A model generated the notes under the pieces. The model was given only the letters and a program-made list of their open reading frames with translations, ran no database searches and was not told the DNA's origin. A stretch of DNA of 43,326 nucleotides from Acetobacteraceae bacterium (GTDB lineage: Bacteria > Pseudomonadota > Alphaproteobacteria > Acetobacterales > Acetobacteraceae): contig JAMXLO010000059.1 of assembly GCA_024280945.1 (NCBI GenBank), positions 1 to 43,326 of the forward strand, in the 5' to 3' direction. A program made the translations under genes and the position numbers. Positions 16,793 through 24,435 of this stretch are shown one piece after another; the stretch's first letter is position 1, and every line of letters begins with the position of its first letter.

Positions 16793-17608
16793 ATGCCGGA
16801 TCACATCGCCACCTCGGTGACACGTGACATCAACACCTATCTGCCCCTGATCGTGGCCAATGGGCTCAATGTGCTCGGTGCGATTGCCATCCTGATCATC
16901 GGCCTGTGGCTGTCGGGAAAGGCACATGGGCTGGTCGCCAAAGCGCTGACCAGGACCCCGCATCTCGACCAGATGCTCGTCGGTTTCTTTGGTGCGATCG
17001 TCCGCTATCTGATCCTGACCATCACATTTCTGGCCGTCCTGTCGCAGTTCGGCATTCAGACCACCAGCCTCATCGCTGTACTGGGCGCCGCCGGTCTGGC
17101 CGTTGGGCTGGCTCTGCAAGGCACCCTGTCGAATTTGGCTGCGGGTGTGATGCTGCTGATCTTCCGGCCATTCAGGATCGGCCATTCCGTACAGGTCGGG
17201 GGCATTCAGGGCACGGTCAAGGAACTTTCGTTGTTCTGGACCGAACTCGTAACCCCGGACAACGTGCAGATCATTGTTCCCAACGGGAGTGTATGGGGCC
17301 AGCCACTGCGCAATTTCAGCTTCTATCCGGTGCGTGGCATCGAGCTGCATTTTCCGCTCTCGGAGGCAATCGACCTCGACCGAGCACTTACCTTGATCAA
17401 GTGTCTCTGCGACTCCGACGCGCGCATCGTGGAAAGTCCCGCGCCCTCGGCGACGCTCGAACTCGGCGCTGCCGACAGCGCGCTACAGCTGGTGGTGAAG
17501 GTATGGACGTCCTCGGGGAATATCGCAGGCGTAAGAACAGATATGATCAGAAGCGTGCGCGAGACGATTGGCTCGCTGGCGGCTGACGAGCACTCCAGAG
17601 CCAACTGA
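16793..17608 (+). CDS. mscS: Small-conductance mechanosensitive channel (MscS family)
   Basis: A 271-aa MscS-type channel. TM1 is near residues 18-40 (VLGAIAILIIGLWLSG), TM2 near 63-85, and the pore helix TM3 is the glycine/alanine-rich AVLGAAGLAVGLALQGTLSN. It is followed by FRPFRIGHSVQV and the beta domain with IIVPNGSVWG. Length and layout match E. coli MscS (286 aa). It opens under membrane tension to release solutes during hypo-osmotic shock, in the inner membrane as a heptamer. It stands alone after the structured gap at 16677-16792. The ATG at 16793 is the natural start; the upstream GGAGGG is 10 nt away. Confidence 0.92.
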   Translation: MPDHIATSVTRDINTYLPLIVANGLNVLGAIAILIIGLWLSGKAHGLVAKALTRTPHLDQMLVGFFGAIVRYLILTITFLAVLSQFGIQTTSLIAVLGAAGLAVGLALQGTLSNLAAGVMLLIFRPFRIGHSVQVGGIQGTVKELSLFWTELVTPDNVQIIVPNGSVWGQPLRNFSFYPVRGIELHFPLSEAIDLDRALTLIKCLCDSDARIVESPAPSATLELGAADSALQLVVKVWTSSGNIAGVRTDMIRSVRETIGSLAADEHSRAN

Positions 17609-17657
17609 GTTCAGGTCCGGTTTCACCGACACCCAATGGTCGGCGCCGGTGCGACGC

Positions 17658-17712
17658 TTGACAAGGTCGGAGCTTTAATTTACCTATCAGTTAATTAACT
17701 GACTGGTTAACC
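17658..17712 (+). promoter_or_regulatory. Promoter with palindromic operator for the ArsR operon
   Basis: A consensus -35 TTGACA is at 17658-17663. Seventeen nt further is a weak -10-like TACCTA at 17681. The 14-bp perfect palindrome CAGTTAATTAACTG (17688-17701) and the 8-bp GGTTAACC (17705-17712) follow directly and stop one base before the ATG. Both contain TTAA cores, so they may be tandem sites for the encoded ArsR-family repressor, placed to block polymerase. No Shine-Dalgarno sequence precedes the ATG, so a very short leader or leaderless message is possible. Confidence 0.6.
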
Positions 17713-17713
17713 G

Positions 17714-18064
17714 ATGGGGCCTGACCCTCTGACGAGCACCTTTGCCGCCCTCGCCGACCCGACGCGTCGCGCGATCCTCGCGCGTCTCGCATCCGGCGAG
17801 GCCTCGGTGACGGAGCTGGCTGCCCCCTTCGAGGTGAGTCTTCCCGCCATCTCCAAGCACTTGAAGGTGCTGGAGCGGGCCGGACTGATCACCCGGGGTC
17901 GGGACGCACAGTGGCGGCCATGCCGTCTGGAGCCGCGCCCGCTGAAGGACGCCGCCGACTGGCTGGAACACTATCGGGTGTTCTGGGAACAGAGCCTGGA
18001 CCGCCTGGAAGGCTACCTGAACGAACTGCAAGGCAAGGAGAAGCCGCGTGGCCGCAAGCACTGA
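17714..18064 (+). CDS. ArsR-family winged-helix transcriptional regulator
   Basis: A 116-aa regulator opening with FAALADPTRRAILARL, the standard start of ArsR/SmtB proteins of the type that pairs with AHSA1-domain genes. The helix-turn-helix is VTELAAPFEVSLPAISKHLK (about residues 37-56), followed by the wing RGRDAQWRPCRLEP. No metal-binding ELCVCDL motif is present, so a non-metal signal is likely. The C-terminal helix WLEHYRVFWEQSLDRLEGYL probably mediates dimerisation. The next gene starts 17 nt before this stop. Autorepression through the palindromes just upstream is inferred. Confidence 0.9.
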   Translation: MGPDPLTSTFAALADPTRRAILARLASGEASVTELAAPFEVSLPAISKHLKVLERAGLITRGRDAQWRPCRLEPRPLKDAADWLEHYRVFWEQSLDRLEGYLNELQGKEKPRGRKH

Positions 18065-18578
18065 TAGCGCGCAGGGTTGGTGTGGCGGCTGCACGCATGA
18101 CAAAGACCGCGAACTCGTCGTCACGCGCGTCCTCGATGCGCCGCGCCAGCTTGTGTTCCGGACCTGGACGCAGCCCGAGCACATTGCGCGCTGGTGGGGA
18201 CCGCAGGGCTTCACCACGATCCACTGCGAGATGGATGTCCGCGTCGGCGGCGCTTACCGGTTCGGCATGCGCTCACCCCAAGGCACCGAGCACTGGAAAC
18301 GCGGTGTCTGGCGCGAAATCGTCGAACCCGAGCGCATCGTCTTCACCTTCGCCTGGGAAAACCCTGGCGCCGATGTGCCGCACGATGAGCTGCTGACCAC
18401 CGTAACCTTCGACGAAGAGGGGGACGGCACCAGACTCACCTTGCGCCAAGCGCCGTTTGCATCAGCAGCGCTGCGCGACAGCCACGGCGCCGGCTGGACC
18501 AGTACCTTCGAACGTTTCGCAGAATACCTCGCCACAACAGGAGACCAGAGCAATGCATCAGGTCGTATCGCGCGATGA
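18048..18578 (+). CDS. AHSA1/SRPBCC-domain protein
   Basis: A 176-aa START/Bet v1-like protein of the AHSA1 group. The family core begins ELVVTRVLDAPRQLVFRTWT and continues with ARWWGPQGF, VRVGGAYRFGM and GTRLTLRQ, ending in GWTSTFERFAEYL. These proteins bind hydrophobic ligands in a deep cavity; the biochemical role of the bacterial ArsR-linked form is poorly known. An unusual N-terminal CGGC (residues 12-15) is present. The GTG at 18048 is chosen because AAGGAG lies 7 nt upstream, inside the ArsR gene. The 3' end overlaps the DUF899 gene by 26 nt. Confidence 0.86.
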   Translation: MAASTDSAQGWCGGCTHDKDRELVVTRVLDAPRQLVFRTWTQPEHIARWWGPQGFTTIHCEMDVRVGGAYRFGMRSPQGTEHWKRGVWREIVEPERIVFTFAWENPGADVPHDELLTTVTFDEEGDGTRLTLRQAPFASAALRDSHGAGWTSTFERFAEYLATTGDQSNASGRIAR

Positions 18579-19260
18579 ATGGCTCGCCGCACGCAAGGAA
18601 CTGCTGCGCAAGGAAAAGGAATTTACCCGGCTGCGCGACCGGCTGAGCGCCGAACGCCGCGCGCTGCCCTGGGTCAAGGTGGAAAAGAACTATGTGTTCG
18701 AAGGCCCCAATGGCTCGGAAACGCTGGCCGATCTGTTCGATGGCCAGAGCCAGCTCGTGATCAAGCACTTCATGTTCGGACCCGATTGGTCCGAAGGCTG
18801 CATCGGCTGTTCGTTCGAGCTGGATCACACGATGGGTGCGCTGATGCACATCCGGCACCATGGCGTCGCCTATGCCGTCGTCTCGCGTGCGCCGCTGGCG
18901 AAGACCGAGCCGTTCCGGCGCCGCATGGGCTGGGACGTCAAATGGGTGTCGTCGTACGGCAACGACTTCAACTACGACTTCAACGTGTCGTTCACCCCGG
19001 AGCAGCTCGCCAGCGGTCAGGTCATCTACAACTACGACACGCGGCCGGCGATGAGCGACGAACTCTCGGGCCGCAGCGTGTTCTATAAGGATGCGGACGG
19101 ACAGATCTTTCACACCTACTCGTCCTACGGACGTGGCGGCGAACTCTTTCTGGGTAGTTATTCCTTCCTTGACATCGTCCCCAACGGACGCGACGAAACG
19201 ATCAACGGCAACCTGAGCGACTGGGTGCGCCATCACGACCGCTATGAGGAACGGCCATGA
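18553..19260 (+). CDS. DUF899 family thioredoxin-like protein
   Basis: A 235-aa DUF899 protein, a thioredoxin-fold family common beside ArsR/AHSA1 genes. It opens with SRDEWLAARKELLRKEKEFT and continues with LPWVKVEKNYVFEGPNG. The possible redox motif is C83-I-G-C86 in EGCIGCSFELDH, and the C-terminal half includes FYKDADGQIFHTYSSYGRG. The ATG at 18553 gives the standard family N-terminus, although the frame is open further upstream. The stop overlaps the MFS start (ATGA). Function is not established. Co-expression with an AHSA1 protein and a transporter suggests handling of a small organic or oxidant-sensitive compound. Confidence 0.87.
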   Translation: MHQVVSRDEWLAARKELLRKEKEFTRLRDRLSAERRALPWVKVEKNYVFEGPNGSETLADLFDGQSQLVIKHFMFGPDWSEGCIGCSFELDHTMGALMHIRHHGVAYAVVSRAPLAKTEPFRRRMGWDVKWVSSYGNDFNYDFNVSFTPEQLASGQVIYNYDTRPAMSDELSGRSVFYKDADGQIFHTYSSYGRGGELFLGSYSFLDIVPNGRDETINGNLSDWVRHHDRYEERP

Positions 19261-20465
19261 AGCTCTTCTACGGCTGGGTCATCGTCGGCATCGGCATGAT
19301 CGTCACATGCATCGGCATGGGCTCGATGATGTCGCTTGGCGTATACCTGCAGCCGATCTCGCAGGACATGGGCTGGACGCGCACCGGCATCTCGTTCACC
19401 GCCGTTCTCAGCTTTCTCGCCATGGGTTTCGGCTCGTTCCTGTGGGGAGCGCTGTCGGACCGCTTCGGCACCCGCATCGTCGTGCTGGCGGGCGGCGTGA
19501 TCCTTGGCGTCGGCCTGATCTCGGCAAGCCAGGCCGCGACGCTATGGCAGTTCCAGTTGCTGTTCGGCCTGCTGGTCGGTCTCGCGGCCGGCAGCTTCTA
19601 CGGCCCGCTCACCGCCAGCGTGACCCGCTGGTTCACCGCCAACCGCAGCCTGGCAGTTGCGTTGGTGTCAGCCGGCATGGGGGTTGGCTCGTTGATGATT
19701 GCACCGCTGTCGCGGTGGATCATCACCAACTATGACTGGCGCAGCGCGATGCTCGCCATTGGTGCACTTGCACTCGTGGTGATCGTGCCCGTGGCGCTGT
19801 TCATACGCCGGCCCCCCGTCGGAGAGGTGATCGGCGGGGCCGCCGATCGTGGCGCGGCGGGACGTGACCTCAGCTTGGGTCAGGTGATCCGCACCCCGCA
19901 ATTCGTGGCGATCTCGCTGACTTTCTTCTGCTGTTGCGCGGCCCACTCCGGCCCGATCTTTCACATGGTGAGCTACGCGATCGACTGCGGGATTCCGTCG
20001 ATGACCGCCGCCACCGTGTTCGGCACTACTGGGCTCGCATCGCTCAGCGGACGCATCGTGTGCGGCCTGATCGCGGACCGGGTCGGTGCGAGGCAGACCC
20101 TGGTCGCCGGGCTTGCCGTGCAGGCGGTAGCCGTCAGCCTCTACATCATAACCAAGGGCACCGTCGGCTTCTATGCACTTGCGGCGTTATTCGGCCTGGC
20201 ATTCGGTGGCGTGATGCCGCTCTACGCCATCCTGGTGCGCGAATATTTCGGCGCCAGGCACATGGGCTCTGCGTTCGGCATCGCTCTCATGGTTTCGACA
20301 CTGGGCATGTCATTGGGACCGTGGGCAGGAGGCTGGCTGTTCGACACGTTCGGCAGCTATTTCTGGATGTATATCGGCTCATTCGGCATCGGCCTCGGTG
20401 CCGTTGCCATCGCCTTCACCTTCCGGCCGCCTGAGCGACAACCAGTCGCATTGGCGGTGGCGTAG
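19257..20465 (+). CDS. MFS transporter, monocarboxylate-porter-like
   Basis: A 402-aa major facilitator with about 12 hydrophobic helices. The opening FYGWVIVGIGMIV and the loop 2-3 motif GALSDRFGTRIV are those of the MCT/OFA-type porters for monocarboxylates such as lactate, pyruvate or oxalate. A second conserved loop, GLIADRVGARQTLV, lies between TM8 and TM9, and PLYAILVREYFGARHMGSAF is also typical. The start overlaps the DUF899 stop by 4 nt, so it is the last gene of the ArsR-controlled operon. A strong hairpin follows its stop. The substrate is not deducible. Confidence 0.88.
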   Translation: MKLFYGWVIVGIGMIVTCIGMGSMMSLGVYLQPISQDMGWTRTGISFTAVLSFLAMGFGSFLWGALSDRFGTRIVVLAGGVILGVGLISASQAATLWQFQLLFGLLVGLAAGSFYGPLTASVTRWFTANRSLAVALVSAGMGVGSLMIAPLSRWIITNYDWRSAMLAIGALALVVIVPVALFIRRPPVGEVIGGAADRGAAGRDLSLGQVIRTPQFVAISLTFFCCCAAHSGPIFHMVSYAIDCGIPSMTAATVFGTTGLASLSGRIVCGLIADRVGARQTLVAGLAVQAVAVSLYIITKGTVGFYALAALFGLAFGGVMPLYAILVREYFGARHMGSAFGIALMVSTLGMSLGPWAGGWLFDTFGSYFWMYIGSFGIGLGAVAIAFTFRPPERQPVALAVA

Positions 20466-20470
20466 CCGCC

Positions 20471-20508
20471 CCACAAGATGGCCGGTGCCAGCGCCGGCCA
20501 TCTTGTGG
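20471..20508. terminator. Strong bidirectional hairpin between convergent genes
   Basis: A perfect 15-bp inverted repeat, CCACAAGATGGCCGG / CCGGCCATCTTGTGG, with an 8-nt loop lies 5 nt after the MFS stop and 14 nt before the end of the convergent amidohydrolase gene. Its stability and position fit a factor-independent terminator for both strands, though the following bases are not T-rich. Confidence 0.8.
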
Positions 20509-20522
20509 CGCAGTCAACAAAC

Positions 20523-21992
20523 TCAATGCACAGCAGACAAGGTGTCCTTGTAGACGCTTCCGTCTTTCATGATGAACACCAAGGTCTTGTCCGGTCTGGC
20601 CACAAGTTCGATGTCGTCAACGGGGTTACCATCGATCACCAACAGATCGGCCAGCGCATCTTTTTCGATAACCCCCAACTTTCCTTGGTAGGGGTTGCGT
20701 GGACCGGACATCGCCAAGAGCTCACCGTTGACGGAAGTCGCCATCTTCAGGATGTCGGCATTATCGTACCAGCGGGTCAAATGGGTCAGCATTGAGCCTT
20801 GGCGCTCGGTTATCGTGCTTGAAAACAATAAGTCGGTTCCGAACGCGGTCTTGATCTTGTGCTCCCTGGCAAGACTGTAAGCCGTATTTGTGCCGGCGAT
20901 TACCTGAAGCAGGTTGATCCGGCTCTGGCCGACCAAAGGAGGCATGTCGTCGTCGCTTACGAAAGGTTGCGTGCTGAGCCAAATGCCCTTCTCAGCCATG
21001 AACCTGGCGGTCGGCGCATCCATCAGATGCCCGTGCTCGATGCACTGAGCGCCCGCACTGATGGCGCGCTGGATCTGACCAGGCGGATAGGCGTGCACGG
21101 TCACGTAGGTATTCCGGTCAGCAGCTGCCTCAACGCCCGCTGTGAATTCAGGCTCGCTGAAGGTGAACATGTCGAGCGTGGTGCGCCATGACGCAACACC
21201 TCCTCCACCCACCAGTTTGATCTGCGAGGCACCTTGGAGTAGCTGCTCGCGCACACGTAAGCGGACCTCATTCGCGCCGTCGGCGATGCTGGCGCCGCCT
21301 GTCCGTTCCATATGGCTCAACGAGCCCCCGGGACTCCTCGGTAGATCGGAGAGAGGACGCATGTCGCCATGCCCGCCCGTCGGGGTGATCATGGCACCCG
21401 ATGGATAGATGCGGGGCCCTGTCACGAGCCCTTCGTCGATCGCCTGCTTCAATGCAAAGGATGGGCCGCCAAGATCGCGGACGGTCGTGAAACCCCGCAT
21501 CAAGGTCCGCTCGGCCTCAGCGCTTGCGGCCAGAAAGATGTAGCCAATATCTGCCGAAAACAGCGCATCGAGCGGGAGCGCCGCGAAGATCGTATGCCAA
21601 TGCGCGTCGATCAGACCCGGCATCATCACCCGGCCGCCGCAATCGATCACTCGCGCACCTTCCGGCGGGGTCACGGCACCGTCGGCAATCCGTGTGATGC
21701 GATTGCCCTCGACAAGCAGCCGCAGTCCCCCGCGCAGCGCTTTGGACCTTCCGTCGAATAGCAGAAAATTTTCGAACGCGATTGGCGGCGCGGGGACGCG
21801 ATGAGCCGCTTGCGCGCCGGCCCGCTGAACAAGCCCGAGCGACGTGAGCGAGGCGCCCATGCCGGCGATAAACCCGCGTCGTGACATCTCCCGGTTTATC
21901 CGATGAGCGGCGAATCGAAGTTGCGGCATACAGCAAACACACGTCGGATGACTGAAGCGATCGACCTGATCGACAGACGTGCAGGACAACAT
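20523..21992 (-). CDS. Tat-type exported amidohydrolase
   Basis: An amidohydrolase-superfamily enzyme (about 489 aa from this start) related to imidazolonepropionase/Xaa-Pro dipeptidase-like secreted enzymes. A twin-arginine leader, MSRRGFIAGMGASLTSLG ending at AGAQA, precedes the catalytic barrel. Metal ligands are HxH in LIDAHWHTIF, the candidate lysine in QIKLVGGGG, His in VTVHAYPP and CIEHGHL, and Asp in TAFGTDLLFSS. It should hydrolyse C-N bonds of a cyclic amide or peptide in the periplasm. The ATG at 21992 has GGGGAGG 6 nt upstream but gives a long n-region; ATG 21887 starts exactly at the Tat motif. GC is low (48% in 20821-20880), unlike most neighbours. Confidence 0.83.
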   Translation of the reverse strand: MLSCTSVDQVDRFSHPTCVCCMPQLRFAAHRINREMSRRGFIAGMGASLTSLGLVQRAGAQAAHRVPAPPIAFENFLLFDGRSKALRGGLRLLVEGNRITRIADGAVTPPEGARVIDCGGRVMMPGLIDAHWHTIFAALPLDALFSADIGYIFLAASAEAERTLMRGFTTVRDLGGPSFALKQAIDEGLVTGPRIYPSGAMITPTGGHGDMRPLSDLPRSPGGSLSHMERTGGASIADGANEVRLRVREQLLQGASQIKLVGGGGVASWRTTLDMFTFSEPEFTAGVEAAADRNTYVTVHAYPPGQIQRAISAGAQCIEHGHLMDAPTARFMAEKGIWLSTQPFVSDDDMPPLVGQSRINLLQVIAGTNTAYSLAREHKIKTAFGTDLLFSSTITERQGSMLTHLTRWYDNADILKMATSVNGELLAMSGPRNPYQGKLGVIEKDALADLLVIDGNPVDDIELVARPDKTLVFIMKDGSVYKDTLSAVH

Positions 21993-22041
21993 CGGAAACC
22001 TCCCCAGCTTGCTGAGACTATTACTCGCAATCGCGCAAGTG

Positions 22042-22119
22042 CGCCCACGAAAGCGGGGAAAGCAATCTCGGCCCAGGAGCACCTAGTGCGAGATTGCTTC
22101 GCGGGGGTCGCAATGACAC
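22042..22119. repeat. Second copy of the GTCATTGCGA-type palindromic repeat
   Basis: A 10-bp perfect inverted repeat AGCAATCTCG (22061-22070) / CGAGATTGCT (22089-22098) is flanked on the right by GCGGGGGTCGCAATGACAC (22101-22119). That matches the end of the 14742-14853 element with one mismatch. On the left, CGAAAGCGGGGAAAGCAAT parallels CGAATGCGAGGGAAAGCAAT in the other copy. The outer left terminal repeat is degraded. It lies about 50-130 bp upstream of the amidohydrolase start. Confidence 0.65.
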
Positions 22120-22182
22120 ATAGAACTCACCCGCGCTATCCCGCTAGCAGGTACCAGAAGCCAAATAATCTTGGGCGAGCAC

Positions 22183-22204
22183 CCTCCCGGACGGACAAGG
22201 GAGG
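22183..22204 (-). terminator. Possible terminator after the CoA-transferase operon
   Basis: CCTCCC (22183-22188) and GGGAGG (22199-22204) can pair around a 10-nt loop about 110 nt beyond the stop of the CoA-transferase gene. There is no T-run, so this is weak. Confidence 0.22.
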
Positions 22205-22314
22205 TGATGGCGCAGCAGTTGCTTGTGCTTGGTGATCGCTTCTGCATGCCTCGGCCGAACGCCCGAACATCATGGCGATAAGCGACGAGCCATCCCCGCC
22301 TCGTGGTGGATCGG

Positions 22315-24432
22315 CTATCGGCCCAGTCGCGGTGGCGTCTCAGGCCCCAACGCAGCGGATTGACGCAGCCGATCGATCTCGCCGCGCGACAAGCCAAGTA
22401 CTTCGGCCAGCACAGAATCGGTATCCGCGCCCAGCCCTGGCGCTTTCCCAAACTGCCTGCCAAAGCTGCTGCGCCACGGCAATCCGGGCAACAGACCATC
22501 GCCGTAAGGTTCCCAGAAGTCGCGCTGCCGCAAATGATCGGAAACCGCAAGGCGCGATGCATCGGCCAGAGCCGATGCCGCTATACCTGCGTTGCGCAGC
22601 GAACGTTCGGCATCCGCCGCGTCGCGATCCTTCAGCCAGCTTTCCAGATCCTGCCCAGCAAGCCGCGAGCAGAGAGCTCGCAACTCCTCCTCGCGTTCTG
22701 CTGCAACGCTGATCCATGCATCATCTCCGGCGCAGCGAAACGCACCGTGCACGACATGGTGCTCGGATCGGTTGCCCCGTGGCGACGGCGGCGCGCCGCA
22801 CTGCGTCTGCAACAGCGGATCCGCCAGCGTCCACAGCATCGCCTCGATCATCGAGAAATCGATCCGCGCGACGCCGCCATGTCGCTGCCGCTGCCACAGC
22901 GCGGCTGCGACAACAAAGGCCAGCATCAGCCCGCACATCGGATCGAGCCAGGCAAATCCCACGCGCGGCGGAACGTCAGGATGCCGGTTGAGACCAGCAA
23001 ATCCGGCATAACACTGCAGCAGCGTGCCATAGGCGACCGCATGCGATTCCGGCCCCGTCCGTCCAAGCCCTGATGCCGACAGATAGATCAGGTTCGGATT
23101 GTGCCGCTGCAATTGAGCCGCACCGAGCCCCAGCCGATCCATCACGCCGGTGGCAAAGTTCTCAACCAGCACGTCGCATTTCTCGGCGAGCGATCGCGCG
23201 ATATCGACCGCCTCGGGCCGCTTCAGATCAAGAACGATCGCTCGCTTCGCCTGTCCAAGCACTGTGTGCAGCTCTGACGCGCGGCCGGGATCGCCGCGAC
23301 CCGGCGCCTCGACCTTGATCACATCCGCGCCCATCGCCGCGAGATACCGCGTCGTCGTCGGTCCGGCGATCACCCAGCTGAAATCGAGCACGCGGATTCC
23401 GGACAGCGGCAGTGGTCCGTGCGCCTGCGGCGGCCGCGCTGCACGCCCCGTGCTGATGCCAAACGGCGACCCTGGTACCTGCACAGCGCGCCCATCCAGC
23501 TCGATCGTGCGGTAGAATCCGCGATGCGCCAACTGCGGCGATGCAAGATGCTCCGCCAAATCGCGCAACGGGAAACTCGGCACCCGCGCGGCCTGCGCCG
23601 CATCCGCGATCCATTGCTTGTCATGTTGCTGGCTCCACGCCGACATCAGCGAATAGAGCGCGTCCCAATTGGCCACGCGATCCGGCTTGGTGACGAAGCG
23701 TGGATCGTGGCCCCATTCCGGCGAACCCATCACCCGCAGCCATGACCCCCACTGGCGATCCTCGCGCGGCGAGATCGCGGTGTAGCCATCGTGCGCCGGC
23801 AGGATGCAGACCGTCGCCCCATTGCCGTCGCTCGCACGCTTGCGCGACCGGTTCCTGCCATGCAGGCCGGCACTGGTCAGCTCGCCGATCGCCATCGTCG
23901 CCAGCGCCTCCTCGATGGACACATCGATGACCGCGCCTGACATGTGTGGCTGCACCGCATGCATACCGGCACAGGCCGCGGCAAGCCCGCCGATGAACGC
24001 TGACTGCTCGCCGACCGGACGGATCGGCGCCTCTGCGAGATCGTCGACCTGGCCGGTAAGCAGCCGGGCGATGCCGCTCGAGAACATGAGGGTCAAGTCG
24101 CTTGCAGGATCGTCTGCCTCTGGCCCCGTCTGACCGTATGGCGAGATGAGCACCAGTGCCGCCGTTGCATTCTCGCGCCGCAGCGCCACGGCATCGCATC
24201 CGCATGCCCGCAACTCCGCCGGTCGTCCTTCGCAAACAACCATGTCTGCGACCGCCAGCGCTTCGCGCGCGACAAGCGGCTTGCCGTCGTTCAGATAGCG
24301 CGCCAGCCGCGACGAATGATCCGCATCGATACAGACAACTTCGGCACCGACGTCCGACAGCAGTCTGCCGCACACGGCAGCCGCGAGACCCCCGCCGATC
24401 TGCACAACACGCAGGCCGCTCAGCAACGACAT
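22315..24432 (-). CDS. Tandem CaiB/BaiF family III CoA-transferase
   Basis: A 705-aa protein made of two family III CoA-transferase domains. Domain 1 (about 1-330) opens LSGLRVVQIGGGLAAAVCGR, and domain 2 (about 345-690) opens LSGIRVLDFSWVIAGPTTTR. Family enzymes transfer CoA between carboxylates through an aspartyl-CoA thioester, with the Asp in a DxxxG motif (D169 of formyl-CoA transferase and CaiB). Domain 2 keeps it (D497 in WLDPMCG). In domain 1 the position is E142 (VGEQSAFIGG), so the first half is probably structural or regulatory. Native enzymes are interlocked dimers; the fusion may supply both subunits. It starts 3 nt after the upstream gene ends, as the last gene of a three-gene operon. 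The substrate is unknown. Confidence 0.87.
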   Translation of the reverse strand: MSLLSGLRVVQIGGGLAAAVCGRLLSDVGAEVVCIDADHSSRLARYLNDGKPLVAREALAVADMVVCEGRPAELRACGCDAVALRRENATAALVLISPYGQTGPEADDPASDLTLMFSSGIARLLTGQVDDLAEAPIRPVGEQSAFIGGLAAACAGMHAVQPHMSGAVIDVSIEEALATMAIGELTSAGLHGRNRSRKRASDGNGATVCILPAHDGYTAISPREDRQWGSWLRVMGSPEWGHDPRFVTKPDRVANWDALYSLMSAWSQQHDKQWIADAAQAARVPSFPLRDLAEHLASPQLAHRGFYRTIELDGRAVQVPGSPFGISTGRAARPPQAHGPLPLSGIRVLDFSWVIAGPTTTRYLAAMGADVIKVEAPGRGDPGRASELHTVLGQAKRAIVLDLKRPEAVDIARSLAEKCDVLVENFATGVMDRLGLGAAQLQRHNPNLIYLSASGLGRTGPESHAVAYGTLLQCYAGFAGLNRHPDVPPRVGFAWLDPMCGLMLAFVVAAALWQRQRHGGVARIDFSMIEAMLWTLADPLLQTQCGAPPSPRGNRSEHHVVHGAFRCAGDDAWISVAAEREEELRALCSRLAGQDLESWLKDRDAADAERSLRNAGIAASALADASRLAVSDHLRQRDFWEPYGDGLLPGLPWRSSFGRQFGKAPGLGADTDSVLAEVLGLSRGEIDRLRQSAALGPETPPRLGR

Positions 24433-24435
24433 CGA

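Larger units (their letters stand above)
21993..22314. other. 322-bp intergenic region with palindromic repeat copy
   Basis: This gap between the amidohydrolase start and the CoA-transferase stop contains the GTCATTGCGA-type repeat at 22042-22119 and a short hairpin at 22183-22204. No gene, RNA or recognisable pseudogene was found in the rest. Confidence 0.5.
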
